A DNA stretch of 15,914 bases. Source: Sulfurimonadaceae bacterium. GTDB taxonomy: Bacteria > Campylobacterota > Campylobacteria > Campylobacterales > Sulfurimonadaceae. The notes beneath the pieces are model-generated. The model saw only the letters and a list, made by a program, of their open reading frames with translations. It had not been told where the DNA came from and did no database searches. The position numbers and the translations under genes were made by a program. Shown piece by piece: positions 6,914 to 13,885 of the stretch (the first letter of the stretch is position 1; every line of letters begins with the position of its first letter). The stretch covers positions 1 through 15,914 of the forward strand of contig JAQUCZ010000009.1 in the NCBI GenBank assembly GCA_028685945.1, in the 5' to 3' direction.

Positions 6914-8618
6914 ATTTTAATACGATTTTAAACGTTACTCTTCTTGATTTTTCTTTATCCTCAGTCTTTTCAACCATCTTTTTGCGCGCGTAACTCCAGC
7001 CTCCCCCTTTAAACATTTGGGTCAAATAGCGTTTTGTTTGCGTGTCTTGTTTAGAAAAAAGGTAGTGCAACACCGAATAAGAGCGGTTCATCGAAAGTTT
7101 TGCGTTGTTGAGATACCCCTGCGTAAAATCGACATCTCCCCACTCGCTTGAGGTATGCCCGTTGATCTCGACCGTATCTATGATATGGCGGTATTTTACG
7201 AGAAACGGGATCAGTTTAGTTGCAAAACGATCGAGAAACTCTTTGTGCTCCGCAGTAAGTGCGTATTTCCCCACCTCAAAGTAAAGTGCATTTTCGTTGA
7301 GCTCAAGAAGGAGATTTTTTGCCAAAGAGAGCTCTTTGGCATCTATCTCTTTTTCCAAAAGCGTTGCCAGTTCGCTATGGAGTGCGCCATCTTCTTTGCG
7401 CTGTGCAAGGGTGCAGTCGTCGTTGAGCTTTACTAGCCACATATTTGCCTCTTGCGAAACGGGGGCGGTATGTTTGCCGACTGCGGCTATTTGGGAGTTG
7501 TGCAAAATGTGCATCTTCTTAAAAGTGTCGAAACTTTGATCGCCGAAATGCTCTTGGCAAATAAGATTTAGTTCGCTGTCAAGTCGCATCACGAGCGCAT
7601 CGGTATTTTGCGCATCGCGCACCTCTCCTACGGCAAAAAGATCGCCGTTTACAAACTCTTTGAGGTCAAAAAGTTCGCTTGGGTAGACGGTTGCAAACGC
7701 TTTGTCTTTGAGAATATTTTGTTGCGGATCGATTTTGAGCAGCCGTATCTGCTTCTTTCCTACATCGTCGATTTGCGTCAAAGAGAGTAGAAGATCGTCG
7801 TTGGAGAGTTTGGTAAGTTTGTTGGCATGGAGCAGGCTTTTTGCTTCAAGCGTATGAAGCCATAGCATGTCGCCGTTTTGAGAGATCTTTATAAGGGAAA
7901 TACCGTTGCTATTTTTCTCTTTAAAGTTTCCAAGGAGCATGAGAGAGCCGTCTTGAAGCTCCTGCGCATCTATGCCGAAGTCGTTGCCCTGTGTGCCGAA
8001 TCTTTTGCTCCACAGCGCCGTGCCGTTTTTCGAGATGCGCAGCACGGAGATATCGTTGCCGCCGATACCCGAATCGAAGATATTTTCGTAAGGGGCACGC
8101 GATGCAAACGTTGTGCCGACGATGAGCACGCCTCCGTCTTGTAGTGCCACGAGGGTGTTCACGGTGTCTTTGTTTGTTGCGTCAAACTCCCTGTGCCACT
8201 CGGTATCCCCTTGGGGGGAGAGTTTTAGGAGCAAAAAAGAGCCTTTGTGTGTGCTTCCCCCTACAAAATAGCCGCCGTTTGGAGTTTTAAGGAGACTTGC
8301 GGGGGTTGCAAACCCGCTTAGTTTTATCGTTTGTTCCTTTTGCAGATCGCCGTTTAATCCCACGCGGACAAGATGAAGTTGCGCACCGTAGTCGCCCGAG
8401 ACGCTTTTTAAATACTCGTAAGGATCACTATAGCTCTGCTGCGACGGCGGTGTTTGAAAATTTCTCGTTACGCCTAAAGCGGTGATCGAGCGATCATAGT
8501 TTTGGGTAACGTCTACAAGTGCATTTTCGTAGTTTTTCTCAAGAACGAGAGAGAAGTCGGACGGCGCAGCATGAGCGAATGCGGCAAAAAGGATACTAAG
8601 ATACAGGCTGTGTTTCAT
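6912..8618 (-). CDS. Exported beta-propeller-like protein with C-terminal OmpA peptidoglycan-binding domain
   Basis: The 568-residue protein starts with a signal peptide (cleavage near residue 17, AHA). Residues about 80-405 contain repeats of the form 'dGg.livG.t...gndi.vlriskNG..lWsk.fG', typical of a beta-propeller; good copies are at about 118-145, 158-208 and 222-255. Residues about 440-568 are an OmpA-like domain (ALYFEVGKYAL at 444-454, INGHTSSEW at 485-493, AKLSMNRSYSVLHYL at 506-520, SRRVTFKIVL near the end). OmpA domains bind diaminopimelate in peptidoglycan, so the propeller is probably held in the periplasm or at the cell wall. Only two cysteines occur in the mature chain (C354, C402), possibly a disulfide. 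No clear Shine-Dalgarno site precedes the ATG, and a 10-bp hairpin lies just upstream. Partner or ligand of the propeller is unknown. Confidence 0.85.
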   Translation of the reverse strand: MKHSLYLSILFAAFAHAAPSDFSLVLEKNYENALVDVTQNYDRSITALGVTRNFQTPPSQQSYSDPYEYLKSVSGDYGAQLHLVRVGLNGDLQKEQTIKLSGFATPASLLKTPNGGYFVGGSTHKGSFLLLKLSPQGDTEWHREFDATNKDTVNTLVALQDGGVLIVGTTFASRAPYENIFDSGIGGNDISVLRISKNGTALWSKRFGTQGNDFGIDAQELQDGSLMLLGNFKEKNSNGISLIKISQNGDMLWLHTLEAKSLLHANKLTKLSNDDLLLSLTQIDDVGKKQIRLLKIDPQQNILKDKAFATVYPSELFDLKEFVNGDLFAVGEVRDAQNTDALVMRLDSELNLICQEHFGDQSFDTFKKMHILHNSQIAAVGKHTAPVSQEANMWLVKLNDDCTLAQRKEDGALHSELATLLEKEIDAKELSLAKNLLLELNENALYFEVGKYALTAEHKEFLDRFATKLIPFLVKYRHIIDTVEINGHTSSEWGDVDFTQGYLNNAKLSMNRSYSVLHYLFSKQDTQTKRYLTQMFKGGGWSYARKKMVEKTEDKEKSRRVTFKIVLK

Positions 8619-8626
8619 AAAAATAC

Positions 8627-8652
8627 TTTTTTGCTAAAAGTGTAGCAAAAAA
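8627..8652 (-). promoter_or_regulatory. Hairpin immediately upstream of the OmpA-family start codon
   Basis: TTTTTTGCTA (8627-8636) and TAGCAAAAAA (8643-8652) form a perfect 10-bp inverted repeat with a six-base loop, ending eight bases before the ATG on the minus strand. In mRNA it would occupy the place where a ribosome binding site should be, and none is visible. It could control translation, or be a weak AU-rich terminator for transcripts running on from rpsR. Confidence 0.5.
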
Positions 8653-8699
8653 CATTCCTAATCGGCGGGAAAAATAAAAAGAGGGGGATTTTCAAGGGT

Positions 8700-8717
8700 G
8701 CGGTGCAAAAGCACCGC
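8700..8717 (-). terminator. Hairpin after rpsR
   Basis: GCGGTGC (8700-8706) and GCACCGC (8711-8717) pair around an AAAA/TTTT loop, seven bases after the rpsR stop at 8725. The seven-base GC-rich stem is strong, but the minus-strand sequence that follows (ACCCTTGAAAATCC) has no immediate T run; T-rich DNA starts about 17 bases further on. Terminator, or mRNA-stabilising 3' hairpin. Confidence 0.6.
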
Positions 8718-8724
8718 GAAGAAC

Positions 8725-8988
8725 TTACTTTAGGTTCTCGTAAGGTGCAGTTACAACCGCTTTTCTTGTTACGGTGTACGGGATCAACGCAGCAGCTCTT
8801 GCTCTTTTGATAACCGTAGTGATCATATCTTGGTGACGTTTGCAGTTACCCGTTAAACGACGTGGCATGATTTTATATCTCTCAGACAATGAAAAACGTA
8901 GGCTTGCTACATCTTTGTAATCCATGAAATCAACTTTAGCTTCGCAATACTTGCAGTATCTTTTTTTGTATTTTCTTTTTTCTGACAT
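8725..8988 (-). CDS. rpsR: Small ribosomal subunit protein bS18
   Basis: The 87-residue basic protein has the bS18 core (YKDVASLRFSLSERYKIMPRRLTGNCKRHQDMITTVIKRARAAALIPYT). It binds with bS6 to the platform of the 30S subunit. Cysteines 12 and 15 (YCKYC) together with C49 and H52 (NCKRH) make a plausible zinc site, so this is the zinc-type ('C+') form. It is the last gene of the rpsF-ssb-rpsR unit, starting 26 bases after the ssb stop with an AAAGGAAA ribosome site. Length is normal for the family. Confidence 0.97.
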   Translation of the reverse strand: MSEKRKYKKRYCKYCEAKVDFMDYKDVASLRFSLSERYKIMPRRLTGNCKRHQDMITTVIKRARAAALIPYTVTRKAVVTAPYENLK

Positions 8989-9014
8989 GTTATTTCCTTT
9001 GTATGTTCTATTTT

Positions 9015-9587
9015 CTAAAACGGAATCTCATCTTCATCTATATCGATCACGGGAATCGAATTGCTTTGGGGCATCTGACGGTTTTGCATAGGCTGTTGCT
9101 GTTGCTGTTGCGGCTGGTAGCCTTGCTGCGAATAGCTTTGTTGCTGCTGCGGTGCAGAGTAACTCGGCTGTTGGTAGCTTTGCGGCTGTGACTGCTGCGG
9201 TATATACTGCGGCGCATCGTAGTCGTTATCGACTTGCGGTGCATTGTAGCCGTTTGGCGCATCCCCTTTAGAATCGAGCATCTGCATCGTCTCTACGACC
9301 ACCGAGTGCTTTGAGCGTTTCTGTCCGTTTTGATCGACCCATTGTTCAAAGTTAAGTCTTCCCTCAACTAGGATTTTGCTTCCTTTGCGGAGGTATTGAT
9401 TGGCAACTTCGGCGCTTCTTCCGAAAAAGGTGATATCTACAAAACATACTTCCTCTTTCTTCTCACCGTTGTTGGTGAATTTTCTGGAAGTTGCGATAGC
9501 AGTTTTTGCTATCCCCATACCCCCTTGAGAGTATCTTAGTTCGATATCGCGCGTTAGGTTTCCAACGAGTATAACTTTGTTGTACAT
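9015..9587 (-). CDS. ssb: Single-stranded DNA-binding protein
   Basis: The 190-residue protein has an N-terminal OB fold (about residues 1-105, starting MYNKVILVGNLTRDIELRYS), a long Gln/Tyr/Ser/Pro-rich disordered linker (about 113-175), and the conserved acidic tail DEDEIPF that docks partner proteins such as PriA, RecO and DNA polymerase III chi. It coats single-stranded DNA in replication, repair and recombination; in naturally transformable bacteria it also meets incoming strands with DprA. It lies between rpsF and rpsR, the classical order. The ATG is preceded by AAGGAAAA. The linker is encoded partly by a short hexamer repeat. Confidence 0.97.
   Translation of the reverse strand: MYNKVILVGNLTRDIELRYSQGGMGIAKTAIATSRKFTNNGEKKEEVCFVDITFFGRSAEVANQYLRKGSKILVEGRLNFEQWVDQNGQKRSKHSVVVETMQMLDSKGDAPNGYNAPQVDNDYDAPQYIPQQSQPQSYQQPSYSAPQQQQSYSQQGYQPQQQQQQPMQNRQMPQSNSIPVIDIDEDEIPF
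9093..9110 (-). repeat. CTGTTG hexamer repeat (three units) in the ssb linker
   Basis: Three exact tandem CTGTTG units (plus strand) encode Gln residues of the disordered SSB linker. Each unit is six bases, so gain or loss of units would change linker length by two residues and keep the frame. Confidence 0.8.
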
Positions 9588-9620
9588 GAGTTTTCCTTGA
9601 ATTTTATAAGCGGTTGCTTA

Positions 9621-10013
9621 TTACTCTGCTGCTGCAGCTTCAGCCGGTGCAGCTTCCTCTTTTGCCGGAGTAGAAGCTGCTTTGTTTGCTTTTTCTACTT
9701 GTTGGTTCCAAGCTTTTACTTCGCGGTTTGTATCGTATTTGATAGTTACGAAGCGAAGAAGTTCTTCGTTGATACGGAAACGTCTCTCAATTTCAGAGAT
9801 CGCAGACGGAGCAACCGTGTAATAGACAACATGGAAATAACCACGCTCGTTTTTGTTGATTGGGTATGCTAATTTTCTCATCCCCATTGCATCTCTAGCA
9901 GCGATTTCACCGCCGTTTGAAGTGATAATCTCTTCAACGCCTGCAATGATCGATTGGATCTCTTCTGCAGTAAGTGTAGGTTTTACGATTACTAAGTTTT
10001 CGTAATGTCTCAT
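9621..10013 (-). CDS. rpsF: Small ribosomal subunit protein bS6
   Basis: The 130-residue protein starts MRHYENLVIVKPTLTAEEI and carries the bS6 core (GMRKLAYPINKNERGYFHVVYYTV, then IERRFRINEELLRFVTIK) and an Ala/Glu-rich tail. It pairs with bS18 on the 30S platform. The frame stays open upstream to an ATG at 10181, but the true start is at 10013: it has a strong AAAGGAGAA site at a normal distance, the bS6 homology begins there, and the predicted promoter lies inside the longer frame. First gene of the rpsF-ssb-rpsR operon; spacing to ssb is 33 bases. Confidence 0.97.
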   Translation of the reverse strand: MRHYENLVIVKPTLTAEEIQSIIAGVEEIITSNGGEIAARDAMGMRKLAYPINKNERGYFHVVYYTVAPSAISEIERRFRINEELLRFVTIKYDTNREVKAWNQQVEKANKAASTPAKEEAAPAEAAAAE

Positions 10014-10021
10014 AAAGTATG

Positions 10022-10127
10022 TTCTCCTTTTGGTATTGCGCCTAAAATAGGCATTTGTTTCCCTTTCGGATATGTATATATCACTTGCATCAAAGTGATA
10101 CAAAGAGAAAGGAACGCGCAATTTTAT
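10022..10127 (-). promoter_or_regulatory. Promoter and structured leader of the rpsF operon
   Basis: On the minus strand a GATAAAAT -10-like box (10121-10127) is followed by a leader of about 100 bases before rpsF. The leader has an eight-base stem with a GATGCA-side loop (10079-10086 with 10093-10100) and a smaller GCCTA/TAGGC hairpin (10040-10052), separated by single-stranded TCCGAAAGGG. In many bacteria the rpsF leader binds the bS6-bS18 complex through a CCG-containing bulge to repress the operon. A CCG is present here between the stems, but I cannot show that the fold matches that consensus. The promoter is moderately supported, the autoregulation tentative. Confidence 0.4.
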
Positions 10128-10227
10128 CGAAACAATGCTTAAAAGAAACATCAAGATAGATGCTAATAGCAACTGCATCAAAATATGACAATATGCAAAC
10201 TAATCGAAAATTTTATTTTTTTTAAGA

Positions 10228-10251
10228 TATAGTTTTAGCCGAATTTGGAGG
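10228..10251 (+). promoter_or_regulatory. -10 box and ribosome site of the deacetylase-dprA unit
   Basis: A TATAGT box at 10228-10233 follows an eight-T run and AT-rich DNA, typical of Campylobacterota housekeeping promoters. A strong GGAGG ribosome site lies at 10247-10251, four bases before the ATG at 10256. The transcript leader would be only about 15 bases. Confidence 0.6.
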
Positions 10252-10255
10252 CATT

Positions 10256-11251
10256 ATGGCTAGAAAAAAAAAGAGCACTACGAATATTTATTTAACCTAT
10301 ACGGCTTGGTCTTTGGCGTTTATCGCGGTACTGGTAAGTACACTTTTTATAGGGTATTATCAGGGGTATGAGGATGCAAAAGAGGAGATCACGAAACAAG
10401 CAAAACTGCAAGAGCAAAAGAGACTCGATGCACTTAAAAAACTTGAAGAGTTAAGCGCTAAAAAAACCGAACCCGACGTCAACGAACGTCTGAAAGAGGT
10501 GCTTAAAAAAGAGACTCCGAAATATCCCGACGCTTCTCACGAATACGAGGATAAAGCAGTCGTTTCGGTACCTAAAAAAGAGCAGCCGATCGTTAAAAAG
10601 GCGGGTGCCAAACCCAAACTTGCGATCATTATCGACGATGTCTCCGCAAAATCGCACGTGCGTGCCATAAAAAGTTTGCAACTTCCTTTGACGATGTCTT
10701 TTTTGCCCCCTTCGCCTGCACGTCCCGACTCTGCGGTTTTAGCTTCGCAAGAGAGTTTTTATATGGTGCATCTTCCGATGGAAGCGCAAAGTTTTAGTGC
10801 CGAAGAACCAGGTACGTTGCGCATAAGCAACAGCGAAGAAGAGATAGTAAAGCGTATAGCCGAACTTAAAGAACTTTTTCCCAAGGTGCGCTACATCAAC
10901 AATCATACGGGAAGCAAATTTACGGCGGACGAACGTGCCGTCAATAGGCTTGTTTTTGCATTGAAAAAACATAATATCAATTTCATAGATAGCCGCACCA
11001 CGGCGGATACGACGGTGCCGAAGGTGATGCAAAATTACGGTTTGGAATATGTGGCACGCGACGTGTTTTTGGATCATGAAGCGGATAAAGAGTATATTAA
11101 AAACCAGATCAAAACCGCGGTAAAACTTGCCAAATCACACGGAAGCGCCATTGCCATAGGGCATCCGCATGCCAACACTATTTTAGCGCTACGTGAATCC
11201 AAAGCACTTCTTAGAGAGGTTGATTTGGTGTATGTGAACAAGCTCTACTGA
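10256..11251 (+). CDS. Membrane-anchored divergent polysaccharide deacetylase family protein
   Basis: The 331-residue protein has a basic N-terminus, one transmembrane anchor (about 14-34), a Lys/Glu-rich coiled linker (about 38-115) and a C-terminal divergent polysaccharide deacetylase domain (about 120-331, the YibQ/DUF610 type, related to NodB deacetylases). Domain marks are AIIIDDVS at 123-130, VHLPMEAQ at 171-178, NNHTGSKFT at 215-223, FIDSRTT at 243-249 and IAIGHPH at 299-305. The substrate of this family is not established; periplasmic glycan modification is the usual guess. The stop overlaps the dprA start by one base (TGATG), so they are cotranscribed. The same pair occurs in C. jejuni (Cj0633-Cj0634, from memory), so the linkage is lineage-typical. 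Confidence 0.88.
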   Translation: MARKKKSTTNIYLTYTAWSLAFIAVLVSTLFIGYYQGYEDAKEEITKQAKLQEQKRLDALKKLEELSAKKTEPDVNERLKEVLKKETPKYPDASHEYEDKAVVSVPKKEQPIVKKAGAKPKLAIIIDDVSAKSHVRAIKSLQLPLTMSFLPPSPARPDSAVLASQESFYMVHLPMEAQSFSAEEPGTLRISNSEEEIVKRIAELKELFPKVRYINNHTGSKFTADERAVNRLVFALKKHNINFIDSRTTADTTVPKVMQNYGLEYVARDVFLDHEADKEYIKNQIKTAVKLAKSHGSAIAIGHPHANTILALRESKALLREVDLVYVNKLY

Positions 11252-12048
11252 TGCCTCTTCTAACCCGCGAGATTGCACAATTACGATCGATGCAAAAATA
11301 TCCCTCTTCCCTCTATTTCGAGGGGAGAGATGCGTTGCTAGATGTTCCGAAAGTCTCTCTCGTGGGAACCAGAAAACCCTCGCAATATACAAGAACTTTG
11401 ACCCATCGGCTCGCATCGACCCTTGCTAAAGCGGGGATTGCGGTTGTAAGCGGCGGAGCAATGGGAGTGGATGCAATAGCCCACGCGGGAGCTTCGCCGA
11501 AAAATACGATTGCGGTTTTGCCTTGCGGGATCGATCTGAAATACCCCGCGGTCAATAAAACCCTTCTTGGTGCCATAGAAAAAGAGGGGCTTTTGCTCAG
11601 TCAGTTCGAGAGAGGCTTTAAAGCTACACCGTGGAGTTTCGTCGTTCGCAACGAACTTGTTGTTGCTTTAGGAGATGTTTTGATCGTCGCCGAAGCGGAG
11701 CTTGAGAGCGGAAGTATGCGAAGCGTTGCGTACGCTTTAGAGATGCAAAAAGAGATTTTCGTGCTGCCCCACCGCATAGGCGAGAGCGGCGGTACCAATG
11801 CGCTTTTGCAGGAGCACAAAGCGGAGGCGATCTACGATATAGACCGTTTCGTGCAGATGCTCCTAGCGCGCTACGGTCTTGGAGCATCAAAAGAGGAAAA
11901 ACGGGAACATTCGGATGATCCCTTCTTGGCGTTTTGTCAAACGACACCTACCTACGAAGAAGCGATGCGCCTTTTTGCTTCAAGGGTTTTCGAAGCGGAA
12001 CTCGGCGGCGAGATACTCGTAAAAGAGGGGAGAGTTTTTTTAGCCTAA
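11251..12048 (+). CDS. dprA: DNA processing protein DprA (natural transformation)
   Basis: The 265-residue protein has the DprA Rossmann-like core: LVGTRKPSQYT, SGGAMGVDAIAH, IAVLPCGIDLKYP, and the single-stranded-DNA-binding block WSFVVRNELVVALGDVLIVAEAELESGSM. The C-terminal 45 residues resemble the small winged-helix DML1 domain seen in Helicobacter DprA, and the short total length matches that lineage rather than the longer Gram-positive proteins. DprA protects incoming single strands during natural transformation and loads RecA. Its start codon overlaps the stop of the deacetylase gene. It is followed by a hairpin built of inverted CTTGGCATG motifs, interesting given its role in DNA uptake. 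No frameshift is seen, so the gene looks functional. Confidence 0.95.
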   Translation: MPLLTREIAQLRSMQKYPSSLYFEGRDALLDVPKVSLVGTRKPSQYTRTLTHRLASTLAKAGIAVVSGGAMGVDAIAHAGASPKNTIAVLPCGIDLKYPAVNKTLLGAIEKEGLLLSQFERGFKATPWSFVVRNELVVALGDVLIVAEAELESGSMRSVAYALEMQKEIFVLPHRIGESGGTNALLQEHKAEAIYDIDRFVQMLLARYGLGASKEEKREHSDDPFLAFCQTTPTYEEAMRLFASRVFEAELGGEILVKEGRVFLA

Positions 12049-12049
12049 C

Positions 12050-12067
12050 CCTTTGGCATGCCAAGGG
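12050..12067. terminator. Bidirectional hairpin between dprA and queA; inverted CTTGGCATG pair
   Basis: The 20-base gap between the converging stops of dprA (12048) and queA (12069) is almost wholly an inverted repeat, CCTTTGGCA with TGCCAAGGG, nine pairs with one G-T wobble, centred on GCATGC. The right arm holds an exact CATGCCAAG (12057-12065); the left arm is CTTTGGCATG, one base from the motif. A few base pairs at the centre must open to make a loop. A terminator shared by both genes is the likely role. Confidence 0.7.
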
Positions 12068-12068
12068 C

Positions 12069-13097
12069 TTAGAGGATCAGCATAGCGTCCCCGTAGGAGT
12101 AAAAACGGTAGCGGTTTTTGATCGCCTCTTCGTAGAGTGCCAACGTTTTTTCAAGCCCTACAAACGAGGCAACCAACATAAGAAGCGTTGATTTTGGAAG
12201 ATGGAAATTGGTCAAGAGGTGGTTTGCTCGCAGCGGTTTGTTGCGGGGATGGAGAAAAAGGTTTGCTTCTCCGTGCGCGGCATGAGGGTGACGGACGAAA
12301 TACTCCACGGTGCGCGTTGCGGTGGTGCCTATGCACAGCAGAGGTTTATCGCTTTGTAATATCTCCTTGGCATGTGGCGAAATAGCATAATATTCCGAGT
12401 GCATAGGGTGTTGGGTGATGATATCGGCTTCGACGGGTTTGAAAGTGCCGCTGCCGACATGCAGCGTGATGTAGGCATGTGCAAAGTTTTTGCAGATACG
12501 TTTGTGTTGCTCCTCGCCGAAATGAAGCGATGCGGTGGGTGCGGCGACGGCTCCCTCGTTGGCGGCAAAAACGCTTTGGTACTCCGTAGCGTCCTCTTGG
12601 TTCTCTTCACGTTGGATGTAAGGGGGCAGGGGAATATGTCCGATGGTATCGATAATAGGGAGCAGCTCTTCAAAACGGAGCGCCTTTGCATGTAGGTAAA
12701 AGGTGACGTTGCGCGTGCCGTCGTCGTGTAGAGCGGTTACTTCGGCTTGAAGATTCTCTTCAAAATCGATTTTCGTGCCTAGTTTCACTTTACCGCGAAT
12801 ATAGACATGCACGTTATGCGCATCGAGCGCGCGGTTGATAAGCACTTCAATCTTGCCGCCGCTGGGTTTGGTGCCGAAGATGCGTGCTTTGATAACTTTG
12901 GTGTCGTTAAAAATAAGTGCCGCATCTTTGGGGATAAATTTTTCAAATTCGCTAAAGCGGGTGTGGGTGATTGTATCGGTTTTTCTATCGTAAACAAGAA
13001 GCTTCGCACTCTCTCTCGGCGAAGCGGGATGGGTAGCTATGAGCTCGCTCGGGAGCTCGAAATGGTAGCTTTGGGTGAGAAGTTCTTTGTCTTGCAC
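12069..13097 (-). CDS. queA: tRNA preQ1 S-adenosylmethionine ribosyltransferase-isomerase (QueA)
   Basis: The 342-residue enzyme transfers and rearranges the ribosyl part of S-adenosylmethionine onto preQ1 in tRNA to give epoxyqueuosine. Conserved blocks are FELPSELIATHP at 13-24, LIFNDTKVIKARI at 61-73, GHIPLPPYI at 153-161, GAVAAPTASLHF at 182-193, HVGSGTF at 213-219, NFHLPKSTLLMLV at 297-309 and YRFYSYGDAML at 330-340. The start is GTG at 13097, sharing one base with the tatC stop (TAGTG), so translation is coupled; no closer ATG gives the full N-terminal block. It carries an internal CTTGGCATG copy at 12366-12374 in codons for Pro-His-Ala-Lys. Third gene of tatB-tatC-queA. Confidence 0.96.
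   Translation of the reverse strand: MQDKELLTQSYHFELPSELIATHPASPRESAKLLVYDRKTDTITHTRFSEFEKFIPKDAALIFNDTKVIKARIFGTKPSGGKIEVLINRALDAHNVHVYIRGKVKLGTKIDFEENLQAEVTALHDDGTRNVTFYLHAKALRFEELLPIIDTIGHIPLPPYIQREENQEDATEYQSVFAANEGAVAAPTASLHFGEEQHKRICKNFAHAYITLHVGSGTFKPVEADIITQHPMHSEYYAISPHAKEILQSDKPLLCIGTTATRTVEYFVRHPHAAHGEANLFLHPRNKPLRANHLLTNFHLPKSTLLMLVASFVGLEKTLALYEEAIKNRYRFYSYGDAMLIL
12365..12377 (+). repeat. CCTTGGCATGTGG motif copy inside queA
   Basis: Exact 13-base match to the copy at 5056-5068, again encoding Pro-His-Ala-Lys (residues 241-244), in an unrelated protein. Confidence 0.75.
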
Positions 13098-13885
13098 TAG
13101 GCTTTCTCTAGGCGTTCTTCCTCATCTTCCTCCGCCTCTTCTTCCTCATCATCCGCAGGATTGACGAAACGTACGATGATGATCGAAACGCCGTAGAGAA
13201 TAATAAGAGGGATCGCCATAAGAAGCTGGGTTAAGACATCGGGCGGGGTTAAAAATGCCGCGACGATAAAAATAAGCACGATGGCATATTTGAAAAAATC
13301 TTTCATCTGCCTGTCGTCTACCAACCCTAAAAGTGCTAAAAAGTAAGCAAATATAGGGAGTTCAAACGCCAATCCGAAACCGAACATAATCTTGGTAAAA
13401 AACCCTACGTAGTCCTCTATGTTGATAAGCGGGGTAAATTTAAAACTACCGAAAGTGATTAAAAAGTCAAATCCGAAGGGGGTAACTATATAGTAAGCAA
13501 ACGCCACGCCCACGAAAAACATACCGCTTCCCCCGACGATAAAAGGGATAAGCATTTTCTTCTCGTTGGCATAAAGTCCCGGTGCCACGAACATCCAAAT
13601 TTGTGCCAATATAATAGGGAGCGCTCCGATAATTGCCGCAAAGAAAGAGACTTTCAATGCTACGAAGAATGCTCCCCCGACTTGGTTGGTCGTAACCATA
13701 CCGTCGGCTGCATGAACCGATTTTTTTCCCACTTCCTGCAGGGCGATATTCAGAGGTTCGACGATCCAGTTGAGGATCGGTTCGTGGAAATAAAACATAA
13801 CGAAAAACATAACGATCAAGCTTCCGACCGAAATCCCGAGTCGTTTTCTAAGTTCTATGAGATGCGGTTTTAAATCTTCAAACAT
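13097..13885 (-). CDS. tatC: Sec-independent protein translocase TatC
   Basis: The 262-residue polytopic protein is the core receptor of the Tat system that exports folded proteins carrying twin-arginine signals. It begins with the conserved cytoplasmic MFEDLKPHLIELRKRL, contains VAPGLYANEKK after the second helix, and ends its last loops with FLTPPDVLTQLLMAIPLIILYG; six hydrophobic segments fit the family. A strongly acidic cytoplasmic tail (about 240-262) is distinctive but common in Campylobacterota. Its ATG lies eight bases inside the end of tatB (ATGTTTGA), and its stop overlaps the queA GTG, so the three genes form one tightly coupled unit. Confidence 0.97.
   Translation of the reverse strand: MFEDLKPHLIELRKRLGISVGSLIVMFFVMFYFHEPILNWIVEPLNIALQEVGKKSVHAADGMVTTNQVGGAFFVALKVSFFAAIIGALPIILAQIWMFVAPGLYANEKKMLIPFIVGGSGMFFVGVAFAYYIVTPFGFDFLITFGSFKFTPLINIEDYVGFFTKIMFGFGLAFELPIFAYFLALLGLVDDRQMKDFFKYAIVLIFIVAAFLTPPDVLTQLLMAIPLIILYGVSIIIVRFVNPADDEEEEAEEDEEERLEKA

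Noticed and set aside
8598..8656. Short leader peptide frame (MFFATLLAKKYFYETQPVS) overlapping the OmpA-family start
   Set aside because: The AGGA lies directly against its ATG, too close for a normal ribosome site, and nothing else supports translation.
9093..9110. CTGTTG tandem repeat as a phase-variation switch in ssb
   Set aside because: The unit is a multiple of three and lies in a disordered linker, so copy-number change would not switch the essential gene off.
10014..10181. Upstream extension of the rpsF reading frame to an ATG at 10181 (56 more residues)
   Set aside because: bS6 homology begins at 10013 with a strong AAAGGAGAA site; the added stretch covers the predicted promoter and leader.
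12429..12691. Near-matches to the motif such as TAGGCATGTGC and TTTGCATGTAGG in queA
   Set aside because: Two or more mismatches to the 9-mer or its flanks; they were not counted, to keep the enrichment estimate conservative.
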